Below, piece after piece: positions 10,838-23,479 of a stretch of 64,000 nucleotides of DNA (positions are counted from its first letter, which is position 1; each line of letters begins with the position of its first letter). The translations under genes and the position numbers were made by a program. Origin of the DNA: Pardosa pseudoannulata (Eukaryota; Arthropoda; Arachnida; Araneae; Lycosidae); the NCBI GenBank assembly GCA_032207245.1, contig CM063507.1:92453592-92517591 (forward strand). The letters run 5' to 3'. Below the pieces are notes generated by a model, which did no database searches, was not told the origin of the DNA, and saw only the letters and a program-made list of their open reading frames with translations.

Positions 10838-11180
10838 TATATCAAAATTATTTCACTTTAATATTTTCTTAAAAAACTCCACTCTCCCATTCTAATTCCT
10901 TAAAATATTTTTCACAGCCTCTAAATGTCTTAATTAAGTTCCCCGATTTAAAATTCTTTCAATACATTTCCCAAAGCCTTCAGTCCTATAATGTAAATTT
11001 TCTGTCTATTCAACACGTTTTCCAGATGTCGCCGGCAAATGGCTCCAGTTTTTTCTGATCTTAACAGTTTAATTCACCGAATAAGTTTCTTGTCTCGTAC
11101 GAAAATTCTTTCTGTCTTCGCTCTTGGGTGCAACTTTGTTCGAGCAGAGGGATTTTTGTGTTTTTTTCTTGTCTGCCTCT
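10838..11180. repeat. Interspersed repeat shared with 51110-51440
   Basis: Begins ATATCAAAATTATTTCA and continues TCTCCCATTCTAATTCCTTA and TTTTCTGTC-ATTCAA. The same order of motifs occurs at 51115-51440, and more weakly at 1640-1760. No open frame. Family unknown. Confidence 0.6.
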
Positions 11181-11390
11181 GACTAGTGAAGATGTCCTTT
11201 CCTACCAGCTCTTAAATAAAATTTGACTTGGACTAGTTTGCCGTTCTCTTGAGTGTGGGCCAACTGCATCTTTATTACTGCTAGCTGATTAGGCTTTTTC
11301 TTGCCCAGTACCCTGGTCAAGTAAAAAAAATAGGGGGCTATTATTTCAAATGTGTCTGGCAGTTGTATACATCTGGATTACATATATATA

Positions 11391-11864
11391 TGTAAGGAAA
11401 ATTCTCAGGCGTTTACAAAACTTAAGGGCTAAAAATTCCCGCGTCCTTTTGCATTCCCCTTTTTAACCTCTAACCTAAATTGACCATTGGGGCTACAGTA
11501 CGCCTCAGAGAAAGGGTCTGGCCAATTATAAACTACATGGCCCTAGTAGACAATTTTGGAAATTTCCAAATAAAAATTAGATACACGCTGTCGAGACAGA
11601 TTTTTCCAGAGATATTTTCCCACAGATGTTGACCCAGGTGTTACGTGTCTTGTAATAGGTTGGTTGTTTGAAATTTAGTGGCGCTAATTCCTCAAGGGAC
11701 AAACTGCGCCAGTGTCTTGTACATAGAAATTCATGCTAGCTGATTCAGTTTGTCCTGTCCCTATGATGAGTAACCCGTCCTCCAACGTTATCTTAAAGGC
11801 CTTTAGCTAAAACGGTATCATTTTATAGCCATGACTGCAACCACATCGAGAAGTTCTCTTTACA
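11391..11864. mobile_element. Solo LTR, family TGTAA, with nested LINE scrap
   Basis: Inverted relative to 62633-63059. It starts TGTAAGGAAAATTCTCAGG and ends GAAGTTCTCTTTACA. Sequence shared with the other copy includes GACAGATTTTTC, CACAGATGTTGACCCAGG and ACGGTATCATTTT. A TA run (CATATATATA) adjoins the left end. Removing the 57-bp insertion and one TSD leaves about 407 bp against 427 bp in the other copy. Confidence 0.75.
11655..11711 (-). mobile_element. 57-bp minimal LINE insertion: hairpin plus tail only
   Basis: On the minus strand it reads TGGCGCAGTTTGTCCCTTGA, then GGAATTAGCGCCA, AATTTCAAACAACCAACC. The flanking duplication GTGTCTTGTA is at 11645-11654 and 11712-11721. The paralogous LTR near 62785-62800 carries the uninterrupted single site (ACGTGTCTTGTAAATAGAA in reverse complement). 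The insertion is essentially the type a hairpin and tail with nothing upstream. Confidence 0.93.
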
Positions 11865-12649
11865 TATTATGTGTGTGTATGTAATTTTTGCAATAGGGCA
11901 AAAATATCCGTATGAAATAATATGCATTTCAACCTACCGAGCCTAATGGTAAATGAGATCTGAACAGTATATAGCTGCGAAATAAAATTTAGTGCTCCAA
12001 GTTGAATTTCAAATTTCAAAGCTGCTCCGTGACTGAAAAAAAAAAAAAAAAAAAAAAATTGAAGCCTCTTTAAATGCTTTCAAAGGTCTCGGACTAAAAG
12101 TCGAAAAGCTTTCTGTTATCAAGAGTTGTTTTCGGCATCCGTTTTCCTGCCCAGTGTCACACAACCGTAAAGACATTCACCTCTTTCCGATATACGTTTA
12201 CTTGCTGATGTAATGTTAAAAAAAAAAATTATGAATGAAAGAAAACATGCGTGTACCGCCACTTCCCTTTACCGCGCAGCTTCATTAGCAAAGAATAGAG
12301 ATATTTCAAAATTATTTTTATTCTCGCGGTTTGTGGGTAAATCCGCCATTTTTAATCGTTGCGCAATTGGCGATTCTGGAACAATGGGCCATTGTGACTA
12401 GCCGTATTATTAAAACTTAGTGCCAATAATAATTTTTTTCCTACAATTTTTTGGCTGATGATAGTTTACCCGACGATTTTAGTTTTATTTTAGAAAAGTA
12501 ATAAGATAATAATAAAAAAAAAAAAGAAATGGCCGTAATTACAAGTAATTGTTTATAGCAGAACTTAGACCGCCGTTATTCAGTGTTGCGGTAACAACAT
12601 ATTTGAGGCGATGAACCCTAAACTGTGATGTAGTTGTAGTTTCCCAGTT

Positions 12650-12817
12650 AGTTTGGTTTGGTTTAGAGCACTATTTACTTTTTACAATAACTTTCCGGGA
12701 CCTACTACTTAAAGCCGATTCCGAACGGCTACTAATATCCATGCAACAGCGAGATTCGAATCCACGAACTCCGATACCGAAAATCAGTACCGTAACTATT
12801 CGGCTTTCGTTCGGTCC
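12650..12817 (-). mobile_element. tRNA-derived SINE, copy 3
   Basis: Reverse orientation. The tail appears as GTTTGGTTTGGTTTAGAGC and the B box as GATTCGAATCC. The 12-bp duplication AGTTTCCCAGTT (12638-12649, 12818-12829) is exact. Confidence 0.9.
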
Positions 12818-13717
12818 AGTTTCCCAGTTGGAACAGTAATAAACGATGCTTGTGAAAAGTAACTAATTTAACGAGGCTGGATTAAAATAAGAATAAAATT
12901 ATAAAATCAAGCCTCTTGGGAATACAGTGAGTAGAATACAGTGAGTAGTGCTTTGGAATGCCTCTCGAATAGAACATGGTATACATACTAACTGAGATAC
13001 AAAGACTTGTATTGCTAATAAAGTCATTACTAATAAAGTCAAGGCTTTCAGCAAGCCAAAACGGTTGTCTTTCTTCTGGTTTAACCAATCGAAAATGGAG
13101 TTCCCATTTTTTTTTTTTTTTCATAGTGACATACATAATACGTATATGAAAAAACATTTTATACCTTTTTTCAAAAATAACTTTTTAGTAGAAAATTTTT
13201 CATGTGTTGATAAAAATGTTTTAAAAACATTTCCAAAGGCAAATGAAAAAAAAAAATCTACACACAACATATACAAATAACCACTTTTATCTTTATTTTA
13301 CACATGGTGAATAACAAATACAAAGTATGTCATTCAAATCCAAGATATATACACAATACAAGCATTGCAGCACTTTACACAAAATTTTCAGAACAACTAA
13401 TTAAACTAACTCGAGATGTCACTTTAAGGGATAAATGCGTGAAGAAACAAAAACAAACAAAAAAAAATTGAGCAAAACTTGTCTTTGGTTAGCAAAGCAG
13501 ATAGTTTTATTGACAAAGTCATGTTATTTCCTTCACAATCTTAAATTCCAGACTTTTTATTAGACATTAGTGTTAAGGAGTATAAAAGCAAAATCCATAA
13601 AGTTATTATAAAATAATAATAATATTGTATACAATATGTACAATAGAATAAACAAATTTTATTAAAGGATAAAATCATTTGTATTCGTTATATATGGAGC
13701 TTATTTGAGTAAATTCC

Positions 13718-14234
13718 TTAACTCTTTAATGCCTGGCGTATCATTTTAGATACGGCTAAAAAATAGCTTGCATAGTTTTTATGTTTTCTTAGAACAAATT
13801 TTCCTTTTGAGAGTAGGTAATGGGCAATCTTATAAACAATCTACGAAATTTTCAAGTAATTTCTATTATTTATATTTCTTTTCATTTAGATCTAGATTTT
13901 ATGATTTTTCGATCAGCGCTCATAAATTTACTTTTTCGGCAGGTACAGACTGAGATCATGACAAATTTGCTTTTTCCATTACACTACAGCATTTTGCAGA
14001 GATTATTTTACCTGCAATATCAAATAAATCTTTTTTTTAATAAAGTTTTTCCTTTTTTTTTATAAATGTCACTCTATCTTTAAAACGACAACTGATCACT
14101 AACGTGACATGCTCTAGTATTCAAAATTGTTTGATCTTCAAATTTATTTCGTTCTGTACAGTCCATATTAACTTAGATTTAAGATAGGCTCCGAAATGTA
14201 ATCGGCAGAAATGACTTGGGCATTAAAGGGTTAA
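13718..14234. mobile_element. piggyBac-type MITE, family 2
   Basis: TTAA at 13718-13721 and 14231-14234. Left end CTCTTTAATGCCTGGCG; right end reads CCCTTTAATGCCCAAG inverted, so the terminal repeat is C-CTTTAATGCC. 509 bp between the target sites. No transposase seen. Confidence 0.75.
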
Positions 14235-14279
14235 TAATATAAGAAATATATTATTCATAAGATACTGCTTTAAACCCCA

Positions 14280-16570
14280 TTGGCTACTTTTTACATTTCA
14301 CACATTTTTACACTTATTTCCAGTAAAGGATGCCAATTGAATAAATTCAAACTTTCTAAGTACATTTATATTTAACTTTTGGATTTCAAGCATTTTTGCA
14401 TTCAAGCTATTTTTCTTATTGTATTTTGCAAAATTAAATTTCTGTGTAATTCATATATTAATAATACCATGTTTGATTAGGTAACAAATATGTTCGCAAA
14501 TGTAAAAAGTTACAATAGGGTTCTAAACTACAGCTGTTCCCCTGATATTTTTTAATACATATTTGGGTATAATTCACATTCTTCTCTGCCATCCAGTTGT
14601 TTGATATTTTCTAAATAAAATAAAATATCTAAAATGAAACAAAATTTATGACAGAAGAATCCCTTAAATTATATTTCAGGAATATATCTTTTTAAAAGCA
14701 TTTTAATTTTTATTCATTCAAAGCTATTAAAAATTCTTTTGAAGTAGAAGCAGCTAAACTTAATACATATTATTGAATTTTATTAAGTTTTTCTCTTAAT
14801 TATTCATTAGTAATAAATTTCTATGTAATTCATATAATACCATGTTCACACAATAGGGTTCTAAACTACAGCTGTTTCCACGATATTTCTTAACACATAA
14901 TTGGGTATAATTCACATTCATCTCTGCCATCCATTTGTTTGGTAATATCTAAAATAAAACAAAATTTATGACAGAAGAATCCCTTAAATTATATTTCAGA
15001 AATATATTTTTTAAGGCATTTTAATTTGTATTCATTCTAAACTATTAAAAATCCTTTTGAAAAAGAAGGAGCTAAACTTAATACATATTATTGAATTTTA
15101 TTAAGCTTTTCTCTTAATCATTCATTAGTATTAAATTTCTATCTAATTCATATAATACCATGTTTGATTAGGTAAAAAATATGTTCACACAATAGGGTTC
15201 TAAACTACAGCTGTTTCCACGATATTTCTTAACATATAATTGGGTATAATTCACATTCTTCTCTGCCACTGAGTTGTTTGGTATTTTCTAAATAAATTAA
15301 AATATCTAAAATGAAACAAAATTTATGACAGAAAAATCCCTTAGTATTAAATTTTTACATAATCGAAATTTAATATTTTGCAAAATTAAATTTCTATGTA
15401 ATTCATATATTAATAATAACCTTGTTTGATTAGGTAACAAATATGTTCGCAAATGTAAAAAGTTACAATAGGGTTCTATTAATATTTTTTAACACATAAT
15501 TGGGTATAATTCACATTCTTCTCTGCCATCCAGTTGTTTGATATTTTCTAAATAAGATAAAATATCTAAAATGAAACAAAATTTATGACAGAAGAATCCC
15601 TTAAATTATATTTCAGAAATATATTTTTTAAAAGCATTTTAATTTTTATTCATTCAAAACTATTAAAAAATTCTTTTGAAGTAGAAGCAGCTAAACTTAA
15701 TACATATTATTGAATTTTATTAAGTTTTTTTCGTAATTATTCATTAGTATTAAATTTTTACGTAATCGGAATTTAATGTTTTACAAAATTAAATTTCTGT
15801 GTAATTCATATATTAATAATAACCATGTTTGATTAGGTAACAAACATGTTGGCAAATGTAAAAAGTTACAATAGGGTTCTAAACTACAACTGTTCCCATA
15901 TTTTTAACACATAATTGGGTATAATTCACATTCTTCTCTGCCATCCAGTTGTTTGGTATTTTCTAAATAAAATAAAATATCTAAAATGAAACAAAATTTA
16001 TGAAGGAAAGATCCCTTAAATTATATTTCCGAAATATATTTTTTTAACAGCATTTTTATTTTTATTCATTCTAAACTATTAAAAATCCTTTTGAAAAAGA
16101 AACAAGCTGAACTTAATACATATTATTGAATTTTATTAAGTTTTTCTCTTAATTATTCATTAGTATTAAATTTCTATGTAATTCATATAATACCATGTTT
16201 GATTAGGTAACAAATATGTTCACAAATATAAAAAGTTACAATAGGGTTCTAAACTACAGCTGTTCTCCCGATATTTTTTAACACATAATTGGATAATAAT
16301 ACACATCATTCTCTACCATCCATTTGTTTGGTATTTTCTAAATAAAATGAAATATCTAAAATAAAACAAAATTTATGACAGAAGAATCCCTGAAATTATA
16401 ATCCAGAAATATATTTTTTAAAAACATTTTAATTTTTATTCATTCAAAACTATTAAAAATTCTCTTGAAGAAGAACCAGCTAAACTTAATACATATTATT
16501 GAATTTATTAAGTTTTTCTCTTAATTATTCATTAGTATTAATTCTTTACGTAATCAAAACTAGGGAATAC
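14280..16570. repeat. Satellite array, about six units of 280-400 bp
   Basis: The marker AATAGGGTTCTA recurs near 14513, 14852, 15190, 15468, 15870 and 16240 in direct order. Each unit also carries ACACATAATTGGGTATAATTC, TCTCTGCCATCCA, ACAAAATTTATGACAGAAGA and TTAATACATATTATTGAATT. Unit length varies through internal deletions. AT-rich, no coding potential. Confidence 0.92.
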
Positions 16571-17239
16571 TTATTTTTATTATATCAGAAATCATTTAAT
16601 TGTATGTAAGATAGCAATATCCTAAATAAGCATTCCTACAAAATTTTCAAATAACATGAATTTGAAATTCTTGAAGAAGTTTAGAAAGTTATAAAACAAA
16701 ATGCTACATATGCAATAGCATTTATGTTTTACTTTTTGCTGTTTTATATGGAAATTATCACAACTATTTAAGTTTTATATTACTACTGAAAAACTAAATG
16801 CAATTATAAGTAAAATTAAAGCACACATGTTTTGTACATTAAATAGAATAACACAATAAATTAAATAACTAAACACCACTTATTTAAAGAAAATTGTTAA
16901 AACACCAATAGATTAAAGTTAAGTAAACCAGAAAAACATTGAATGTTTTAAAAATGAATGAAAGAGGTAATAGTTTATACAAAAAAGTCAATTCATATTT
17001 GATACATTTAATGAGTCACGAAGGGATATACATTTATATATGTGTGTGTGTGTTTATTTGAAATCAGTTAGAATCATTATATAGCAGAATATTCCTTAGA
17101 ACTTACAAACAGTAGCATATAATTTAAAGAAAAAAATGGAATTCTTCCCTGGTATGTAAATACTGAAAAACTAAATGCAATTATAAGTACAATTAAAGCC
17201 TATATGTTTTGTAGACTAAATGGAATAAAACAATAAATT

Positions 17240-18640
17240 AAATAACTAATTCAAAACAGAAGCATCTTTTCGATATTAAGGATATATCACAAATTTTGAA
17301 AGTAAGCAAGAGTGCACAAAGTTATGAAATATATTCTATTTTATAAATATAGCCATAGTTTGACAATTTAAAAAAAAAAATCTTTTAATTTGCCAAAACA
17401 TTGAAAAACATTAATTTTCTTTATTGCCCAATCTAACAATTGACTTTATATAACAACAATCCCTTTTATAATAATAGCCTAAGTTATCCACGTCTGTCCA
17501 CGAATTTATGAAGCGGTTGGACCTGGAATGGATAGAGGCATCCATATTGGATTATTGATGAGTTAGAATTAGCAAAATTCAAATCGAGTTTGAAACGTTC
17601 GAATTCCACCCCTTCGCCCCCTTTTGAATCGTTTAATGCCATTATTTAAAACTCTTTTTTCCCCGGTTAAGAGCAGGCGATTAAATTCATCAATTTATCA
17701 CATAAGTAGATAAAAAATAACTTTTTCTAGCATTGTGACATCATTCCTTTAACCATATCATTTAATCATCTCCTATTTTAAATTATTTAAATATGATCTG
17801 CATTATTTTCAAACGTTTTATCACTGAACTTAGACATTACGTAAATAATTTTCTTTTATATTTGGCTTAAATAACAGATTAGGTACATGTGATAATTTTA
17901 AATTTAATCATCGATTATTTTTTGCTGGAATAAAACTTCCATCACCGGTATTAACAACAAATTCTTTTCATAATAGTCTAGGAGTCTATTTCACGGTCTA
18001 ATAAATATCTAACCTTTAAGATATATCTTTGTATATTAAGAAGTTTTTGTGTTTTTTTCTACATAACCACACGGTTTGCAATCAATTCGCCAAATTTGTA
18101 TGTCATTCATATATACTGCCAAATAATCACTGTCAATATTAAAACTTCTGCTGTCCATCCTATCACGTTATACGACAAGATGAATTAAAGGTGCCAACTA
18201 ACACGAGGCCAGTAAAGATAAACAAATTATTGAGCGTGTACCAGATAATTCTCAGCCAAAAAATAAACCATTTTTTTACCTGCCTCATAGGGTACTTTAC
18301 AATTCTGGAAAATTAAAAATTTTACTGATCCCGTCATATGACGGGCTACATGCTAGTTACCCAATAACAGCTGATATCATATACGGAAGGCAAAAACCTT
18401 CCTCAAACAGATCCTCCTATTTGCTATCACTAAAAAAATTATTAGAGCCAGATTTAAAGCTTCTTACAAAAAGAATATCTCGAAGCCTGTGAGAGATAAG
18501 ATCTGGGGTTCCCTAATAGTGAATCTCATTCCTTCCAATCTCCGTAGATGAGTGGGTGTTGCCAACTTCAGAATAAGAACTGGACTTGAAAAAACATTTT
18601 TTTAGGTTTGGACTGGTGGATTCTCTGACATACCCATATT
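17240..18640. other. AT-rich intergenic stretch, nothing recognised
   Basis: No supported gene, no clear terminal repeats and no long tandem repeats. A short segment at 17480-17650 is less AT-rich (CCACGTCTGTCCACGAA, GTTCGAATTCCACCCC) and could be an eroded repeat. Confidence 0.5.
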
Positions 18641-18648
18641 GCCTGACC

Positions 18649-20699
18649 AGGGTTCCCATTATTTTTCCACAACAAAAATTAAGGACTTTCTAAGGACCAA
18701 AGTAACTTTTTATAATTACCTACTCGAAATACACAGCATAACGACATAAACCCAATGTTCAGACTCTTTCCCCAGAAAAAAAATTAAGCACCTTTTAAGA
18801 ACTTTTTAATCACCTTAATTTTCACTGTACTATGATCGACCTACAGCTAAAGCTTAAAAACTGAAGCTTTCCATGAGCTTTATGACTTGTAAAATGACAT
18901 TAAATAATATATATAGATCAATTTAATAATTTTATTAAACACAATTGTTGATATCTCATACTTTATGTTAAGACATCTTTCTTCGCAAACATAAATTTTA
19001 GAACAGCAATAGTCCTTATTGATCAAATTCCTCCCCCCTCCCTAAAAAAATCTGAAATATTTGTAAAGTTAAGAAAGTACTATCTGTGGTGGAAGATCAA
19101 CAAGTTTCACATCATAGCAACAGTATTTTTACAGCAACATAGATGTAAAATAAGATAATAAAAAGTACTTCTGTATCATAAACAGGTAAATATAATATTC
19201 ACACACACACAGGGAGAAAAGAAGATGCAGTATCTACACTAAAAAAGATTTAATTATGACATACTCAAAACAAGATTCAAGAAATTATCAATGCTATTTT
19301 AAAAATGTAACTGAAGAACTATTTCCATTCATAATAGAAGATGAGAACCAAAAAATATAGGAAGGGGGGGAGGAAATAAGAGAATATGTCTAATTTTGAA
19401 GTTCATTTTTCTTTTCTTCTATACATTTTTTTAATTGGTCTAACTCTTCTTTCTTATCTTTAGCTTTGTTGAATGGATTGACGATTAATTACCAAGGGAA
19501 ATAAAAATTCAGCAACCGATATTTGGGGAAAAATAAGCACTTTTTGAGCAATCAGAAAAATTTATAAATTTTAAGGCTACGAAAAGAAAATTAAGCACTT
19601 TTTAAGGACTTATTAGGGACCTTAAAAATGGATCTACAAAATAAGTACTTTTTAAGGATTTTAAGCACCCGGCTGAACCATGAAACCCTATTTCCTGAGG
19701 AACATATTTTAATGATTATCAACCAGATAAGGTATGTTCAATAAATGCCCTACAATATTTCAGAAAAAAGTTTTTAAAAGTGCCTAAAAGTTAATATAAG
19801 ATAAATCTGTTTGACAAAAACTAATTTTGAAAAATGTACATCTAAAGTATTTTAAGTGATCAAACTAAAAATAAATTGCGAATAAAATACAATATTATAA
19901 ACAGTACTTTCTGGGGGTTTAAAAATGACTGATATATATATGTATATTTATATTTATATACCAGCTGATTATACCCGACATTCCCTGGGAAAGAAGAATG
20001 TTTTAGATACTTATGGAAGTTTAACTTTCCTTGCATTGAATGTAATTGAAAAATATTACATTCAATGCAAGGAAAGTTAAACTTCCATAAGTAACAGAAA
20101 TATCTACAAAGCCCCCTAACCTCCATGCTTTGTTTAATTAAAATCTGCAAGACTGTTAGCTATTAGGAAAAAGCAGCTAACTTTATACTTTAAACCTTTT
20201 CAGTATGCGAAAGATTATTTGTGAAATAAATTTTCTAGCTCGTGACCATAAAAAGTACTAATAAACTAAAAGCATTTTCATAAATTTCTAAGGATATCAA
20301 GGAAAGGAATTTTGAATTACTACAGTAATACATTGAAAGCATATATGTATTTGAGGATTTTCTTTATTATTAATACTGCACCATTGGTTAGAAAATGTAA
20401 AAGAATGTTATGAATATTAACAAATATTTTATACATTCTTTGACCAGTGCTTATCACCCGTACTGGCATTCTTAGAACCGGTTTTAAGCAAGTTTAATTC
20501 CAAACTTATAAAAACCAGAAAGTTCAGAGAGTATGGCGAAAACTGATGGGAAATCACGTGACGACGGCAGAGAAATTGATTGCGTTCCAATTTAAAAATT
20601 AAGGAGTTTTTAAGGACCTTTGACAAAAATTAAGTAGTTTTAAGAGTCCTTAAAAATGAAAGCTAAAATTAAGGACTTTTAAGGACCGTGGGAACCCTG
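18649..20699. mobile_element. DNA-transposon-like element with CAGGGTTCCCA ends
   Basis: Left CAGGGTTCCCATTATTTTTC; right GACCGTGGGAACCCTG, inverted over CAGGGTTCCCA. CTGAC flanks both ends directly, a 5-bp or decayed longer duplication. The motif TTAAGGACTTTTTAAGGAC and variants recur near both ends and at 19588-19670. No transposase recognised. Contains the perfect hairpin at 20009. Confidence 0.7.
20009..20092. repeat. Perfect 38-bp inverted repeat with 8-base loop
   Basis: Left arm 20009-20046 starts ACTTATGGAAGTTTAAC. The loop is TGAAAAAT. Right arm 20055-20092 is its exact reverse complement. No mismatch in 38 pairs. Confidence 0.97.
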
Positions 20700-22570
20700 C
20701 TGACATACACTAACATAATGGGAGATCATTTAAAATTCCTGCCCTTCATTTTGGGATGTGGTAGCTATTAATGCTGCCAATGACTTTGTTTTTTTACCTA
20801 TTAATTAAATTAGATTGTTCAGAATAAATTATTGGCAGTTATACAAAATTTAGCTGGGAATTTAAAAAAAATGCATACTGAGGTGTATGAAAACACAAAA
20901 GAAATATATATATATATATATACATACACATATATGTATACTCTTGTACACAAGCAGCTTACTTCCTTAGCATGATGCTAAATTGAAAAACTATACAACT
21001 AAAAAGATGGAAGAATCCCTATTCTGAATGTACAGAAACAAAATATTTATTAAATAAATAATAAACAGAAACATATTACATGCAATTTATTTTACATGCT
21101 TACTGTGAGGTTTTTTTGTTTTTGCATGCCTTTTCTTAAAAATTTGTACTTCTTAAAATCATTTGTACAGTTATTTGTAAACTCATACAGTGCATAGAAA
21201 AATCATACAAGCTGGCAGTGAAATAGAAATACAAGTGAAAATAAAAGTTTTTCATCAAATGCTTTTGTTTTCAGGTTTAATTTCACATTTTCAAAAAAAT
21301 AAATAAATAAATAAATAAAAATATGCCCATACCAGCACTGCTAATATCTTTTCCCAAAACAAATGTTTTTAATTAAAAAAAACTTTGATTTTTTTCAAAA
21401 AATGATTATAATGGAAATAGACATTAATATGCAGATAAAAAAAATCTGAGTAGTATTTCAAAAATAATTTATTGTATGTATGGTGTTCCTCAATTTAACC
21501 TAATAAATTTACACAAAATATAGTGTCTTTCAAATACACATGTTGAAGTAACATGGGTTATTTCATCAAATAAGTTTCTTTATCATGGACAAAATAATAC
21601 AAAATAGCAATTATTATATTTCATTAATATATTATCATTAATTGCTACATAAACTTTTGTACTTTAATTCCAAAATAAGTACTTTTTAAGTACTACAGAG
21701 CAACAAAAAATCGTTTCAGAAGAGTAAGTACTTTTTTACAAGGGCAAAATCAAAAGCCAAAGGGTTAAGAATTTTTTTAGACTTATATAATCTTTAACAG
21801 CTTCTTCAGGCCCAACCTTGTCTCAGTAATTAAAATTTTTAAATAACTTTAATTACTTAAAATACAGATTGTTTTTCAAAATTTAAGTAAGTTTTTACAG
21901 TATATTCCATGCCAGCAATATAAATAATTTCAAAAACAAAACAACTCATTTTCATAAAACTAATTTTATTTAATATTTATTTTCACGAGCCCCTAGCAAT
22001 GGAATAAATTGTCATGAAAAAAAATGGTGAAATTAAAATTAGAAAAAAAGAAATATATCAAATAAAAATAGTAAAATAAATAACTAAAATAAATTTAGTC
22101 AAAAAGCAAATAAACTTAAAACATATTAACCTAAAATATGTTTTAAACATTATCAGATAAGTTACTAAAATCTTTTAATAATTTTAGCACATGATTAAAA
22201 GAAAAAATATATATATAATGTCACTTTTCTATATGGCTCCCAAGCCTGATGCAGGGCAAAAAGTGTTCTATTTAAATCATGATCTTGGCCTCCAATCAAC
22301 TTGACTTGCTTAAAACATTCTCATGGTTTATTAAAAAATAAACGTCTTGATGAAAAATTTCATGAAGATTGATCTGCCATTTTAAAATGCACAATAAATG
22401 ATAGAAGATTATGGAGATATATATTACAACCATAAACTTTTTACTCCAAAATTGGAAAATTTTCAGAAATTATTTCATTTCCAATTGTAAGTCAAATATT
22501 TTAAAATTACTATATTTACTTTTCTGAAGGCTTTGGAGAGGCTGATAAAAATTTCTAAAGATTTTATCCT
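20700..22570. other. AT-rich intergenic stretch, nothing recognised
   Basis: Only simple repeats stand out, such as (TA)n at 20906-20936 and AAAT repeats near 21300. No coding frame or transposon ends are supported. Confidence 0.5.
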
Positions 22571-22693
22571 AGAACAATTTGTAGAACAAAGGCTGAAAGT
22601 ATAGTGTTGTATCTGGTTCTACAGTTTGTATCTCACTATTGGCAGAAATGTTTGTAGCCAATTGGAATTGGCTTCCAGCAAGAGCCTGTATCA

Positions 22694-23232
22694 TTAACCC
22701 CTTCCAATAAAATGACGAGTCTAGCTCGTCATTGGTTTTTCATTCCATACCGCACAATGACGAGCTACACTCGTCATGCGACTAAAGTTACTGATAAATA
22801 TGATAATTAATTTAGTTTAAAATTTCTAGTGTACTGAATTTGGCAACACTTTTGTTACTTGTGGAAATCCCAGGTCACTATTACATATTGTTTATTTAAA
22901 GTTTCTTGGTACAAGTCACTGCCAAATTGATGAGTCAGAATAAAAGAAAACCTACTAAGAAATGCCGTGTGTGTTACAAGAATCAAATTAGAAGTGAGAC
23001 TCCCTGGCGATGTAAACAATTCAGAATTCCTTTGCACTTTGTTTTAAAAAGTACCACTAGCTTGAAGACTATTATCTTAATTTTACCGTTTCTGATACTT
23101 AACACTATGTAAAAAGTGGATTTTAATTAAGAATATGTAAGAATTGTAAAATAAAACAAGTTTTTTAAATAAAAAATAAATGGTTACTTCACGCACAGTT
23201 TTTCATTATTAAATCGTACCGGAAGGGGTTAA
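22694..23232. mobile_element. piggyBac element, internally deleted
   Basis: TTAA at 22694-22697 and 23229-23232. Ends CCCCTTCC and GGAAGGGG are inverted. Just inside the left end are two hairpins, each with arms ATGACGAG and CTCGTCAT. It retains the C-terminal part of the transposase. Confidence 0.88.
22906..23112 (+). pseudogene. piggyBac transposase C-terminal zinc-finger fragment
   Basis: The frame contains KRKPTKKCRVCYKNQIR, then CKQFRIPLHF. This is the cysteine-rich finger at the end of piggyBac transposases, in which CRVCY...R and a second Cys pair followed by PLHV/PLHF are usual. The second pair (CxxC) has lost its last Cys, which reads F here. The catalytic RNase-H-like domain is deleted. 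It sits within TTAA-bounded piggyBac ends, which supports the call independently. Confidence 0.8.
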
Positions 23233-23301
23233 CCCTCGTGTAGCAAAAGAGTAGATAGACTGTTCCAACCAACCTAAGGAATGGATTGTGCATATTAGAT
23301 T

Positions 23302-23472
23302 TGATTTGGTTTAGTTTGAAATTCCAGTAATTTTTTTAAATATAATGAATTAGACCAAGACCTACTGCTTAAAGCCAATTATGAGTAGTTAGGAACATCC
23401 ATGCCAACAGTGGAATTCAAATGCAAGGATTCTGATATGAAAAGGCATTGCCTTACCCATCAGGCCATAATT
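23302..23472 (-). mobile_element. tRNA-derived SINE, copy 5, degenerate
   Basis: Reverse orientation. The tail side is TTGATTTGGTTTAG. The body has ACCTACTGCTTAAAGCCAAT, and the head side ends CATCAGGCCATAATTC. The B box is eroded (GGAATTCAAATGC). Confidence 0.7.
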
Positions 23473-23479
23473 CAGAACA

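Larger units (their letters stand above)
22581..23277 (+). mobile_element. tRNA-derived SINE, copy 4, split by a piggyBac insertion
   Basis: The left part 22581-22697 runs from a decayed tRNA head through TTTGTAGCCAATTGGAATTG to TATCATTAA. The right part 23229-23277 resumes at TTAACCCTCGTGTAGCAAAA and ends TTCCAACCAACC. The family sequence at the break is CTCATTAGCCCTCGTG, so a TTAA-like site was the target. Confidence 0.7.

Noticed and set aside
14280..16570. CRISPR-like array
   Set aside because: Units are hundreds of bases long, with no short repeat/unique spacer pattern, and the genome is eukaryotic.
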